From positions 1 to 64,000 of the forward strand of contig JAKIWS010000006.1 of NCBI GenBank assembly GCA_022749895.1: a stretch of 64,000 nt of DNA. Reading direction: 5' to 3'. Below are positions 7,868 to 15,989 of this stretch, piece after piece (position 1 is the first letter of the stretch; every line of letters begins with the position of its first letter). This stretch comes from Thermoplasmata archaeon. GTDB taxonomy: Archaea; Thermoplasmatota; Thermoplasmata; Lutacidiplasmatales; UBA184. Under the pieces are notes generated by a model. That model did no database searches and had not been told where the DNA came from. It saw only the letters and a list, made by a program, of their open reading frames with translations. Both the position numbers and the translations under genes were made by a program.

Positions 7868-9394
7868 ATGACGGAGAGTCTTCCGCTCGACGGCCGCTCG
7901 CTCACCCTGGCGCCGTTCCTCGCCGTGGTGCGGGGTCGCTGCCCCGTATCGCTGGACCCGGACGCCCGTCACAGGGTCGGGGAAGCCCGCCGCGCCGTCG
8001 AGCGGGCCGTCCGGGCCGGTCGGCCGATCTACGGGGTCACGACCGGCTTCGGCAGCCTCTCGGACCGGACCATCGCTCCGGCCGAAGCCCGCACGCTCCA
8101 GCTGTCGCTCGTCCGGAGCCACGCGAGCGGGACCGGACCGGCGTTACCAACCGATGTCGTCCGGGGAATGATACTCCTCCGCGCGAACTCCCTCGCCCGA
8201 GGGTATTCGGGGGTACGACCGGAGATCGTCGAGCGGTTGCTCGAGCTCCTGAACCAGCAGCTCGTGCCGTACGTTCCGCAGCAGGGATCCGTCGGGGCCT
8301 CCGGCGACCTCGCCCCGCTGGCCCACCTCGCGCTCGCTCTGGTCGGTGAAGGCGAGTTCGTCGATCCCTCCGGGCGCCGGGAACCCGCGGCCGCGGTGCT
8401 CGAGCGCCAGGGGCTCGCCCCGGTCGAGCTCCACGAGAAGGAAGGCGTCGCGCTCGTGAACGGGACCGCCTTGATGGCGACGTACCTCGCCCTCGGGGTC
8501 GCCGACCTCCGGGACGCGCTCGCGGCGGCCGAGGTCGCGGCCGCGATGTCGTTCGACGCGCTGCACGGCGACCCGGCCTCGCTCGACGACCGGTTGGGGG
8601 AACTGCGGAACCTCCCCGAACAACGGGCCGTCGCCGCCGCGCTCCGGGCGCTGCTCGCCGGGAGCGGTCTCGCGACGCCGCCCACGGCGTACGTCGGTCA
8701 GGACCCGTACACGCTCCGCTGCCTTCCCCAGGTCTTCGCCGCGGTCGTCCTCGCGGCCGACTTCGCGGAGAAGGTGGCGGCGTCCGAGCTCAACGCCGTC
8801 TCCGACAACCCGGTCGTGATGGGCGGCGACGAGTTCGTGAACGGCGGGAACTTCCACGGGCAGACCTTGGCGCTCGCGCTCGACACGCTCGGCCTCGCCA
8901 CGACGTACCTCGCCGGGTTCGCCGAACGTCGCGTCGCCCGATTGGTCAACCCCGCCCTCAACCGCGGCCTGCCCGCGTTCCTCACGCCGAGACCCGGGCT
9001 CACGTCCGGGTTCATGATCCCCCAATACCTCGCCGCGGCCCTGGTCAACGAGAACGTCTCCTACGCCCATCCGGCGAGCGCGATCAGTCTCTCCACCTCA
9101 GCGGATCAGGAGGATTTCGTGAGCATGGGGGCGTGGTCCGGGGCGAAGCTCGGTCATCTGCTCGCGAACACGCGTCGCGTCCTCGCCGTCGAGTGGATCG
9201 TCGCGGCGCAGGCGTTGGAGCTGAGGCGCCCCGGGGCGGGCGGACGCGGCAGCGAAGCGGCCCTCCGGGCGGTGCGCGAGCTCGTGGCCCCGTGGTCCGA
9301 CGACCGGTCGCCCGCGCCGGATATCGCTCGAGTCACCGACGCGATCGCCGACGGGTCGCTCGTCCGACGCGTGCGGGCGGACGCCCCTTTCTAG
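7868..9394 (+). CDS. hutH: Histidine ammonia-lyase
   Basis: 508 aa, normal length. The enzyme deaminates L-histidine to urocanate, first step of histidine degradation. The Ala-Ser-Gly triad that cyclises into the MIO cofactor is at residues 144-146 (GSVGASGDLAPLAH), and the active-site stretch NPVVMGGDEFVNGGNFHG is intact. Other aromatic lyases share the MIO fold, but overall sequence and length favour HAL. It starts 64 bases after sodN on the same strand. hutI lies about 47 kb away; hutU and later steps are not in the window. Its TAG stop shares the tetranucleotide CTAG with the stop of the convergent gene. Confidence 0.94.
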   Translation: MTESLPLDGRSLTLAPFLAVVRGRCPVSLDPDARHRVGEARRAVERAVRAGRPIYGVTTGFGSLSDRTIAPAEARTLQLSLVRSHASGTGPALPTDVVRGMILLRANSLARGYSGVRPEIVERLLELLNQQLVPYVPQQGSVGASGDLAPLAHLALALVGEGEFVDPSGRREPAAAVLERQGLAPVELHEKEGVALVNGTALMATYLALGVADLRDALAAAEVAAAMSFDALHGDPASLDDRLGELRNLPEQRAVAAALRALLAGSGLATPPTAYVGQDPYTLRCLPQVFAAVVLAADFAEKVAASELNAVSDNPVVMGGDEFVNGGNFHGQTLALALDTLGLATTYLAGFAERRVARLVNPALNRGLPAFLTPRPGLTSGFMIPQYLAAALVNENVSYAHPASAISLSTSADQEDFVSMGAWSGAKLGHLLANTRRVLAVEWIVAAQALELRRPGAGGRGSEAALRAVRELVAPWSDDRSPAPDIARVTDAIADGSLVRRVRADAPF

Positions 9395-10146
9395 GTCGAG
9401 GGTGCCGCCGGCGGGGGTGCCCCGGCCGGCGGACGGATCGGAGCGGTCGGTAGCTGGGGCCGCGGGAAGCTGACTTTCTCCCCGCACGACGGGCAGCTGT
9501 ACTCCGCGAGTCCGTGGTGGCCCATCGGGGTCCGGCATCGGGGGCACGGGACGGGGCGCGAGGAAACCCAGGCCGCGAACATTTCCTGGGATTTCCGATC
9601 CCCGGTCCCGGTCGTTGACGATACGGGACCGGCCGCTCCGCTCGATGCCGAAGTCGCGGACGGGAGGGTGCCGGCCGTCGTCGACTTCGCGAGGGGGACC
9701 AGTCGTCCGCACTTCGTACAGTATCCATGCTCCCCGCTTCCCGTCGGGGTGAGTCCCGAGCGGCAGATCGGGCATCGGGTGGCCAGGGAGGTAAGGGTCA
9801 ACGACGCGGTGGCCACCGAGGGGTGCGGGGGAGGAGGGGTCGGAGCCCGAGCGGCAGCGGTCGGCAACCGGGGAGGCGACGCGGTCGGTGGAGGTGGCGG
9901 GGCGGAACGCGTCACGTTCGCCGCGGCCGCGCTGCTCCGCGTGACCCACTCGACGGTCCGTTGCGCCGCATCGTACCGGAGCGGGGCGGCGCCGGAGGTG
10001 ACCACGTCCTTGAGCGTTCGTTCGGTCTTGCGCTCCGACCACGAGAGGGCGGCGGAGAGTCCGGCGAGCGACGTCGAACCCAACGACTCGAGAGCACTCA
10101 ACAGATGGACCTCGTCCCGACGGGACGGTCCCCAAAGTGGACGCAT
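9391..10146 (-). CDS. Winged-helix / double zinc-ribbon protein
   Basis: 251 aa from ATG 10146. Residues 10-70 look like a winged helix (EVHLLSALESLGSTSLAGLS, SERKTERTLKDVVTSG). A long Ala/Pro/Ser-rich linker follows, then two zinc ribbons: CPICRSG...YCTKCG and CPRCRTP...SCPSCG, separated by another low-complexity linker and ending in a Pro-rich tail. It could be a DNA- or RNA-binding regulator; no family name can be assigned. ATG 10146 has a TATA box (10178-10183) at the right distance. A longer frame to TTG 10362 exists with its own strong TATA box, but its extra 72 codons have weaker codon bias. Confidence 0.68.
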   Translation of the reverse strand: MRPLWGPSRRDEVHLLSALESLGSTSLAGLSAALSWSERKTERTLKDVVTSGAAPLRYDAAQRTVEWVTRSSAAAANVTRSAPPPPPTASPPRLPTAAARAPTPPPPHPSVATASLTLTSLATRCPICRSGLTPTGSGEHGYCTKCGRLVPLAKSTTAGTLPSATSASSGAAGPVSSTTGTGDRKSQEMFAAWVSSRPVPCPRCRTPMGHHGLAEYSCPSCGEKVSFPRPQLPTAPIRPPAGAPPPAAPST

Positions 10147-10177
10147 CGCCGACCGTTCGTCGAAATTGACGGAAGAA

Positions 10178-10183
10178 CTTATC
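10178..10183 (-). promoter_or_regulatory. TATA box of the zinc-ribbon gene
   Basis: GATAAG on the minus strand is centred about 34 bp upstream of ATG 10146, giving a very short leader. Confidence 0.45.
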
Positions 10184-10380
10184 GCCGCAACGGAATCGAG
10201 GTACCGCGTCGCTGGGGTACCGACCGCTCCCCGAAACGAAGGAAGGTCGATCACGCCGCGGAAACTTTCCGGAGTGGACAAACGGGGAAGGCACCGGTCG
10301 ACGGGCTCCGAGCCTAGCGGACGGGGCCACCCTGAGCTCGTTCGACCGGTACCCGAGGCCAATCTCCGTAATGCGCCGAC

Positions 10381-10673
10381 ACTCTATATAGGTTCCGGGT
10401 GGGGCGGAGGGTGAACGAAGCACCCCCGCGCCACCGCGAACGGAGGGGTCGGGCCATCCGCTCGGGGCGCCGCACGACGGACCCCGGAAGGGGGCGACCT
10501 ACGTTGATTCCGGCGTGTCGGCGGTTTGGGAAGGTTCAAGAAGCAGGCCGTTCCACAGAAAAGGCAGAGGCCCGGCGATGCGCCGAGGCCCGAACGGAGC
10601 CGGACACACCGGTTCCGCGCTCCTACCGGGTAGGCGCGACGGGCCGGTGGACCGCCTTCGGCCAACGGTCGGC
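10381..10673 (+). other. Strong TATA box and structured region without a credible ORF
   Basis: CTCTATATAGG at 10382-10392 is one of the strongest TATA boxes in the window. The following 280 bases before the receiver gene contain no convincing reading frame but several stable hairpins: CCCC-GGAA-GGGG with a GNRA loop (10482-10493), GGCC-CGGCG-ATG-CGCCG-A-GGCC (10569-10590), and a 9-bp stem with ACACA loop (10595-10617). It could be a small non-coding RNA or a long structured leader of the receiver gene. SRP RNA and RNase P RNA signature motifs were looked for and not found. The box is near-palindromic and could also fire on the minus strand. Confidence 0.35.
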
Positions 10674-11069
10674 ATGACGGACGTCCTTGTCGCGGGCGGT
10701 AGCGAGGAGACCCGGCTCTTGCTCCGGGGGTTGCTCCGCCTCCACCACCACCGGGTCGTTGGGGATCTCGGTTCGGGGACCGCCACCCTGACCATCCCCC
10801 CAGACTCCAAAGAACTCGTCGTCGTCGTCGACGCCGATCTCCAGGACCCGGAGTGGGAGAAGGCGATCGGGGATGCCCGCCGGCAGCACGGGAATCTCAA
10901 GGTGGTCCTGCTCACCGCCACGCGCTCGACGGAGGTGCTGGCGAAGGCGAAGAACCTCGGTGTGGCGGCCATCGTTCGGCGACCGTTTGCCGTTCGGGAG
11001 CTGATCGACGCGGTCGGACCCTCCCCGCCTCCCGCGCCCTCGGACGCGAGCCGCCCGGGTCCGGGCTAG
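10674..11069 (+). CDS. Receiver-domain-only (CheY-like) protein with altered acidic pocket
   Basis: 131 aa, a single response-regulator receiver fold. The probable phospho-acceptor is the Asp of VVVVDADL, the switch Ser/Thr is in VLLTATR, and the beta-5 position has Arg (IVRRPF) where Lys is normal. The N-terminal Asp pair that binds magnesium is replaced by GGSEE (VLVAGGSEETRLLLRG), so ordinary phosphorylation is doubtful. No output domain. ATG 10674 is chosen because the fold begins there; upstream in-frame sequence is not conserved-looking. The stop shares CTAG with the convergent mutY stop. Confidence 0.68.
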   Translation: MTDVLVAGGSEETRLLLRGLLRLHHHRVVGDLGSGTATLTIPPDSKELVVVVDADLQDPEWEKAIGDARRQHGNLKVVLLTATRSTEVLAKAKNLGVAAIVRRPFAVRELIDAVGPSPPPAPSDASRPGPG

Positions 11070-12232
11070 CCGTCCCCGTCGCCGGCCCCTTCCCGCTTTC
11101 CCGGGCGGCCCAGACGCTGCACGGCCTTGATCGTCGCCCCCGGGCGAGGCAGCGACCGGAACTCCGCCGGGGTCACCCAACGAAGGGGGGCGTCCGGGCG
11201 TTCGGCGGCGGGGCGACCCCTCGCAGGCCCGCGGAAAAGATAGAGCTCGACCGAGAAATGACTGTAGGAGTGTCGGATCACCCCCGCCGGGGCGAGTTTC
11301 TCGGCCTTCAGGCCGGTCTCCTCCCGTAGTTCCCGGCGGGCCGCCGCCTCGAGCGACTCGCCCCGGTGCGGCTTTCCCCCTGGGAACTCCCATAGGCCGC
11401 CCAGAAGACCCCCCACCGGTCGGCGACGGACGAGCCACCGACCCCGGCGTTCGACGACCACAACGGCCGCGACGAGACGGGGGCGCCGCACCGCCCGCCG
11501 GGGTCGCGGGATCGCGGAGGGATCTTCGAGCGTCCGGAATGCCCGACAGTTCGACCGGAGGGGGCAGAGCGGGCACAACGGGTGGCGGGGGAGGCAGACC
11601 GTCTCCCCCAGCTCCATGATCGCCTCGTTGAAGGCGCCCGCGCGGGCCGGAGGTAGGTAACGGGCGAGCTCCCGTTCGAGGCGCCGTCGCGTGACCGGGC
11701 TCCGCAGGTCGCCCGGATCCCGTCGGAGCCGCGCGGCGACCCTAAGCCCGTTCGCCTCGAGCGCGACGACCGGTTCGTCGAACGCCAGGCTCGCTACGGC
11801 GGCCGAGATGTACGGTCCAACGCCCGGCAGCTCCGCCCACTGCGCCCGGGTTGTGGGCAATCGGCCCTGGTGATGGTCGACGAGGTCCCGCGCGGCGCGG
11901 TGGAGCCGATGGGCGCGGGCGTAGTAGCCGGCACCCTCCCAGAGCTTGAGGACCTCCTGCATATCGGCGCGCGCCAAGGTGCGCAGGTCCGGGAACCGGC
12001 CGACGAATCGCTCGAAGTACGGCCGGGCCTGGGCGACCTGCGTCTGTTGCAGGAGGACCTCGGCGACCCAGATCCTGTAGGGGTCGCGGTCGCGCCGCCA
12101 CGGAAGAGGTCGCTTGTGGGCGTCGAACCAGGCCAGGAGGCGCTGAGCGGCGCGACGCGGAGGAATGGGGCGTGGGCGCGGGACGGAGCGGATCGACGGT
12201 ATCCCCTCTCTCGACAGGAACGTAGAGTTCAA
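11066..12232 (-). CDS. mutY: A/G-specific adenine glycosylase with intact Nudix domain
   Basis: About 388 aa. The N-terminal HhH-GPD domain has AEVLLQQTQV and ELPGVGPYISAAV, and the [4Fe-4S] ligands are C-x6-C-x2-C-x5-C (CLPRHPLCPLCPLRSNC). The family removes adenine opposite 8-oxoguanine. Two oddities: the catalytic Asp of the usual LDGNV/LDTNV motif reads Glu here (VVALEANGLRV), and the C-terminal domain carries a complete Nudix box (GKPHRGE, then RELREETGL), whereas MutY C-terminal domains normally have lost it. No ATG start exists; TTG 12232 avoids overlap with the divergent thioredoxin gene, while GTG 12286 would overlap it. Confidence 0.88.
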   Translation of the reverse strand: MNSTFLSREGIPSIRSVPRPRPIPPRRAAQRLLAWFDAHKRPLPWRRDRDPYRIWVAEVLLQQTQVAQARPYFERFVGRFPDLRTLARADMQEVLKLWEGAGYYARAHRLHRAARDLVDHHQGRLPTTRAQWAELPGVGPYISAAVASLAFDEPVVALEANGLRVAARLRRDPGDLRSPVTRRRLERELARYLPPARAGAFNEAIMELGETVCLPRHPLCPLCPLRSNCRAFRTLEDPSAIPRPRRAVRRPRLVAAVVVVERRGRWLVRRRPVGGLLGGLWEFPGGKPHRGESLEAAARRELREETGLKAEKLAPAGVIRHSYSHFSVELYLFRGPARGRPAAERPDAPLRWVTPAEFRSLPRPGATIKAVQRLGRPGKREGAGDGDG

Positions 12233-12270
12233 ATCCCCAACCGGGCTCGATTGCTTGGCGCAAGGCACCG

Positions 12271-12609
12271 ATGGGGAACGAAACACTGATCCTGGTCAAC
12301 GACGACACGTTCGACGAGGAGGTCATCCGCTCGCCGCTTCCCGTGGTCGTGGATTTCTACGCTGAGTGGTGCGCGCCGTGCCGGAGCGCGGAACCGGCGC
12401 TCGTCGACCTCTCCGCCCGCCTGGTCGGCCGCGTCAAGTTCACGAAAGTCGACGTCGGGGAGGCCGACCGCGTGACGCGGTCGTACGGTATTCACTCGAT
12501 CCCGACGTACTTGTTCGTCGCCCAGGGGCGCGAGCGCGGTCGCGAGGTCGGACCCGTGAGCCCGACCGAGTTCCGTACGATCCTCCAGAAGTACTTCTCG
12601 TTCGCCTGA
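12271..12609 (+). CDS. trxA: Thioredoxin
   Basis: 112 aa, normal length for a cytoplasmic thioredoxin. Active site WCAPC (canonical WCGPC with Gly to Ala) follows VVVDFYAEW, and the cis-proline motif IPTYLFV is present. No signal peptide. It reduces protein disulfides and supplies electrons to reductases; which reductase serves it is unknown. ATG 12271, divergent from mutY. The class II ribonucleotide reductase of this window needs such a donor. Confidence 0.93.
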   Translation: MGNETLILVNDDTFDEEVIRSPLPVVVDFYAEWCAPCRSAEPALVDLSARLVGRVKFTKVDVGEADRVTRSYGIHSIPTYLFVAQGRERGREVGPVSPTEFRTILQKYFSFA

Positions 12610-12637
12610 ACGACCGGCGCGCTTCCGCGCGCGGCGA

Positions 12638-14197
12638 CTAGTGGCGGAAGATCCGCCACCCGGTAAAGTACATCGCCATCTTCCACCGCTCCGCGGCGGC
12701 GATGATCTCCGCGTCGCGCATGCTGCCGCCCGGCTGGATGATCGCGGCGACGCCGGCCGCGCCGGCGACGTCGATCCCGTCGGCGAACGGGAAGAAGGCG
12801 TCCGACGCGAGGACCGATCCTTTCGCTCGGGGGCCGGCGACCTCGACCGCGAGTTCGACCGCCTTCACGCGCGTCGGTTGCCCGGAGCCGATGCCGACCG
12901 TCGACGAGCCCTGGGCGAGGACGATACAGTTCGACCGGGCGTGTCGGGCGACGCGCCACGCGAAATCGAGGGCGCACCCCTCCGGCGGCGACGCGGTGCG
13001 CGAGGTGACGGCACGGAACTCACCGGGGGCGAGCTCGCGTTGGTCCGTCTCCTGGAGGAGGAGATGCCCGAGGGTGCTGCGAAGCTCCCACCGGGGGATC
13101 GTGAGATCGGGCGGCACCACGACGACCAGCTTCAGCTTCGGTCGTCGCTCCAGGAGGGGCATCGCCGCGTCCTCGAACTCCGGGGCGGCCAGCGTGTCGA
13201 CGAACACTCCGTGGAGGATCGGTGGTAGGTCCGGGGGGACGGGCCGGTTGACGGCGATCGCACAGCCGTAGCGGGCCACGGGGTCGGTCGCGATCGCCTG
13301 CGTGACCGCTTCCGAGATCGTCGCGCCCGACGCGACCCCGCACGGCGTGGCGTGCTTGACGACCGCCGCCGTGGGCGTGGGGAACTCGGCGACGATGCGT
13401 ACGGCCGTATCGAGGTCGATCAAGTTGGTGTACGAGAGGGGCGCGCCCTTCCGGAGGGCGAGTCCGGTCGCCGAGATCGGTGCGGAGTCCGGGGCCAGTA
13501 GGTGAAAGTCGGCGGCAGCCTGGTGCGGGTTCTCGCCGTACCGCATCTCTTGGCGGGTTCGCCGCAGCAGGAGGAGTTCGGGGAACTTGGTGACCTCCGG
13601 CGCGAGACCGACCGCAATCTCGGTGTCGTAGGCGGCACATCGGATGAAGGCGGCCTCGGCCAGCCGCTGGCGGAGCGGACGGGCGGTCGATCCGCCGGTG
13701 CCCGCGAGTTCCTGGAGGACCCCGTCGTACTCACCCGGGTCGGAAACGACGGTCACCCAGGCGAAGTTCTTCGCCGCCGCTCGGGCGAGCGTGACGCCGC
13801 CGACATCGATAGCCTCGATGCGTTCCGCGATGTCACCGTGGCGCCGGTTGACCGCAACGAACGGGTAGAAGTTCACCGCGACGAGGTCGATCGGGAGCCA
13901 CCCCTCACGCTCCAGCTCCTCGAGGCCCGCGGGCGTGCGCGGCGCGAGGATCGGGCCTATGACGGCCGGGTGCAGAGTCTTGACGCGCCCGCCGAGGGAG
14001 GCCGTGACGCCGCCGATCTCCTCGACCGACTTCGCCGGGATCCCGTGGTCGTCGAGGTGGGTCCGGGTCCCTTTCGTCGCGACGAGCTCGACGCCGTGTT
14101 CGAGCAGGCCGCGGGCGAACTTGGCGAGGCCGTCGGTCGCGTGGACGGAGAGGAGCGCCCGCCGTACCCGGACCGGCTCGGTCGCGTCGGACGGCAC
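12638..14197 (-). CDS. purH: Bifunctional AICAR transformylase / IMP cyclohydrolase
   Basis: 519 aa, full length. The N-terminal MGS-like IMP cyclohydrolase domain has GGRVKTLHPAVIG, and the AICAR transformylase part has LRYGENPHQAA, the catalytic Lys-His of VVKHATPCGVASG, and the C-terminal ASDAFFPFADG with IIQPGGSMRD. It performs the last two steps of IMP synthesis with 10-formyl-THF. GTG 14197 lies 37 bases after a TATA box (14230-14238), so the leader is about 10 bases. purP, an ATP/formate-dependent enzyme for the same formylation, is also present at 39.4 kb. Confidence 0.95.
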   Translation of the reverse strand: MPSDATEPVRVRRALLSVHATDGLAKFARGLLEHGVELVATKGTRTHLDDHGIPAKSVEEIGGVTASLGGRVKTLHPAVIGPILAPRTPAGLEELEREGWLPIDLVAVNFYPFVAVNRRHGDIAERIEAIDVGGVTLARAAAKNFAWVTVVSDPGEYDGVLQELAGTGGSTARPLRQRLAEAAFIRCAAYDTEIAVGLAPEVTKFPELLLLRRTRQEMRYGENPHQAAADFHLLAPDSAPISATGLALRKGAPLSYTNLIDLDTAVRIVAEFPTPTAAVVKHATPCGVASGATISEAVTQAIATDPVARYGCAIAVNRPVPPDLPPILHGVFVDTLAAPEFEDAAMPLLERRPKLKLVVVVPPDLTIPRWELRSTLGHLLLQETDQRELAPGEFRAVTSRTASPPEGCALDFAWRVARHARSNCIVLAQGSSTVGIGSGQPTRVKAVELAVEVAGPRAKGSVLASDAFFPFADGIDVAGAAGVAAIIQPGGSMRDAEIIAAAERWKMAMYFTGWRIFRH

Positions 14198-14229
14198 AGC
14201 GCGTACCCGGACCTCGGAGCGAGGGAGCG

Positions 14230-14238
14230 AGATAAGTC
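14230..14238 (-). promoter_or_regulatory. TATA box of purH
   Basis: CTTATCTCG region on the minus strand, centred about 37 bp upstream of GTG 14197. Confidence 0.45.
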
Positions 14239-14263
14239 TGTCGAGAAAAGCGGGCGGCTGCCG

Positions 14264-15799
14264 TCAGTCGATGGTGACGGCGAGCGTGAGCACGGTGATC
14301 GTGATCTCCTGGGCGACGATCGGTACGACGATCCGCTCGAAGGTCGCCGGGGGCGGCGCGAGGCAGGTGTACGGGCTCGGGATCGGGACGATCGGGACGC
14401 ACGTCGTCCCGGACGGGACCATCGCGTGCATCGCCCCGAAGAACATAGACCAGGCGCCCGGGTACAGGGTCGTCAGGTTGAGGAAGTACGGGGAGGTCAG
14501 CGCGGTGGTGGCGTTGAAGCCCCCAATCGTCACGGTGTGGGCGCTCAGGAGGGCGGTCGCGATCGCCGCCGTGGTCACGCCGGATTCCGACGAGTAATTG
14601 CCGATGAGACCCACCAAGGTCAGCGAGACGGCGACGCCGAGGAGCGCTTGCACGAAGTTGATCGGGGGCGGGTCGACCATCGTCGACGCCCCGCCGGCCT
14701 GTCCTTCGACGACCGCGCCGTTATCGTACGCGACGACGGCGCGCGGGATGTAGATATTGTCGATCGCCACCTGGATCCCACCGAGCTCTTGGGTGGTGTA
14801 GCTCGTCGCGTAGGTCTTCGTGAAGCCGCACTGGACGAAGCCGCTCTTGTTCGACCAGGTGATCGACTCGTTCTTGCCCCCGCCGCCGGGGTAGGTCTGC
14901 TTGTGGTTGGGGGTGGTCCACCCCACCAAGTTCCACCAGGTGACGGTCATGTTCAGATTCGTGCCCCCGGACGACAAGGTCCCGATCGTATCCGTCCCGG
15001 AGAGGTTCCCCGCGGGGCAGGTCTGCCCGTATTCACCGGAAAACAGGACCGAGAGCTTCGACCCACTGGCCGACGAGCTCGAGCCGGAGGGATTGAAATT
15101 GAACGTGTTGCCCTGACCGTAGAACCAGAACGCGGTCGTCGGGGCGGTGGTCGAGTCCGCGCCGTTCTTGTTGTACGTCACGGTGTTGTTCGACCCGTTG
15201 ACGACGAGCCGGAGGAATTTCGCGTTACCGCCGGTCCAAACGACGTTGATCGTGTCGTTGTTGCCGGTCAGGTTGTAGTTGAGGGCGTTCGAGCCTCCGG
15301 AGATGGTCACGGTGAACGTACTCGCGTTGACCCCGCTCTCGTTCCACCAGTCGACCTTGCTCGCGGTCGAACAGGTGCCGGCCCCCCCGCTGAGGCAGGC
15401 ACTCCCCGTGTTCCAGTTGGGGTTCACCGGGACGATTTCCCCGACGGCGTACTTGCTCTGCGCCCTCGCCGACCCGCCGGTGAGCGACAACGTCGAGGTC
15501 GCGCCGATGCCGAACGGGGGACTCGCCTGGGAACCCAACGTGACGGGGGAAGCGAGGGTGAGGTGAAGATTCGGGTTCTCCGCCTCCGCTTGGATCGTGG
15601 ATTGGAGCCGTCCGACCTGATTCTCCACCAGCAGGACGTGGCGAAGCTCGAGGTCGCTCATCACCCCGGGAAGCGGCGTGAGGACGAACTGGGTCACGAA
15701 CGTCACGACGAGCAGGAGTCCGAGCACGGTCGCGATGGCGCTCACCTGGCCGCGGCGGGCGCGGTTGCGACGCTGACGAATAGTACGGGGCCGGAGCAC
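14264..15799 (-). CDS. Pilin-like anchored surface protein, unknown function
   Basis: 511 aa. A basic N terminus (RPRTIRQRRNRARRGQ) precedes one hydrophobic helix (VSAIATVLGLLLVVTFVTQF), resembling archaeal type IV pilin/archaellin-like N termini with the RGQ(V)SA junction. The rest is a large Ser/Thr/Asn/Gly-rich extracytoplasmic region with many N-x-S/T sequons, so heavy N-glycosylation is likely, then two more weakly hydrophobic stretches near the C terminus (NFVQALLGVAVSLTLVGLIG; the last 15 residues). Probably a surface or appendage-associated protein. GTG 15799 lies about 20 bases after the predicted transcript start. No named family recognised. Confidence 0.72.
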   Translation of the reverse strand: MLRPRTIRQRRNRARRGQVSAIATVLGLLLVVTFVTQFVLTPLPGVMSDLELRHVLLVENQVGRLQSTIQAEAENPNLHLTLASPVTLGSQASPPFGIGATSTLSLTGGSARAQSKYAVGEIVPVNPNWNTGSACLSGGAGTCSTASKVDWWNESGVNASTFTVTISGGSNALNYNLTGNNDTINVVWTGGNAKFLRLVVNGSNNTVTYNKNGADSTTAPTTAFWFYGQGNTFNFNPSGSSSSASGSKLSVLFSGEYGQTCPAGNLSGTDTIGTLSSGGTNLNMTVTWWNLVGWTTPNHKQTYPGGGGKNESITWSNKSGFVQCGFTKTYATSYTTQELGGIQVAIDNIYIPRAVVAYDNGAVVEGQAGGASTMVDPPPINFVQALLGVAVSLTLVGLIGNYSSESGVTTAAIATALLSAHTVTIGGFNATTALTSPYFLNLTTLYPGAWSMFFGAMHAMVPSGTTCVPIVPIPSPYTCLAPPPATFERIVVPIVAQEITITVLTLAVTID

Positions 15800-15840
15800 G
15801 AACGCCCACCCTTCCGGGCGTAGTACAACGCTGCCCCGGG

Positions 15841-15850
15841 GTATTTATAC
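15841..15850 (-). promoter_or_regulatory. TATA box of the pilin-like gene
   Basis: Minus-strand GTATAAATAC, an almost perfect archaeal TATA box, predicts transcription from about 15819, 20 bases before GTG 15799. The hexamers are self-complementary, so plus-strand firing is possible. Confidence 0.65.
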
Positions 15851-15943
15851 CGTCGTCTGCGCGCTACCGAGACTCGACCACCGGCGGACTCCCGCCCCCC
15901 GGTGGCCGCGGCGGGGAGTACCTCCCGACCCCCGTGACGGCGG

Positions 15944-15951
15944 TCTTATAG
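15944..15951 (+). promoter_or_regulatory. TATA box of the RecA-like remnant gene
   Basis: TCTTATAG centred near 15948 predicts a start near 15975, 15 bases before ATG 15990. Confidence 0.5.
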
Positions 15952-15989
15952 TGGCGGTCCGCGGTCGCGTGGGTGTATCCCGGGCGACC

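Noticed and set aside
10147-10362. Longer form of the zinc-ribbon protein from TTG 10362
   Set aside because: The extra codons have weaker codon bias and low complexity; ATG 10146 has its own TATA box. Not fully excluded because the box at 10382-10392 fits a leaderless TTG.
10381-10673. SRP RNA or RNase P RNA
   Set aside because: No AGCAG/CAGG symmetric loop of SRP helix 8 and no GAGGAAAGTCC or matching P4 element of RNase P were found, despite several hairpins and an isolated ACAGAA.
10399-10677. Plus-strand ORF after the TATA box at 10382
   Set aside because: Arg-rich composition, no domain, no start signal; resembles random open frame in GC-rich DNA.
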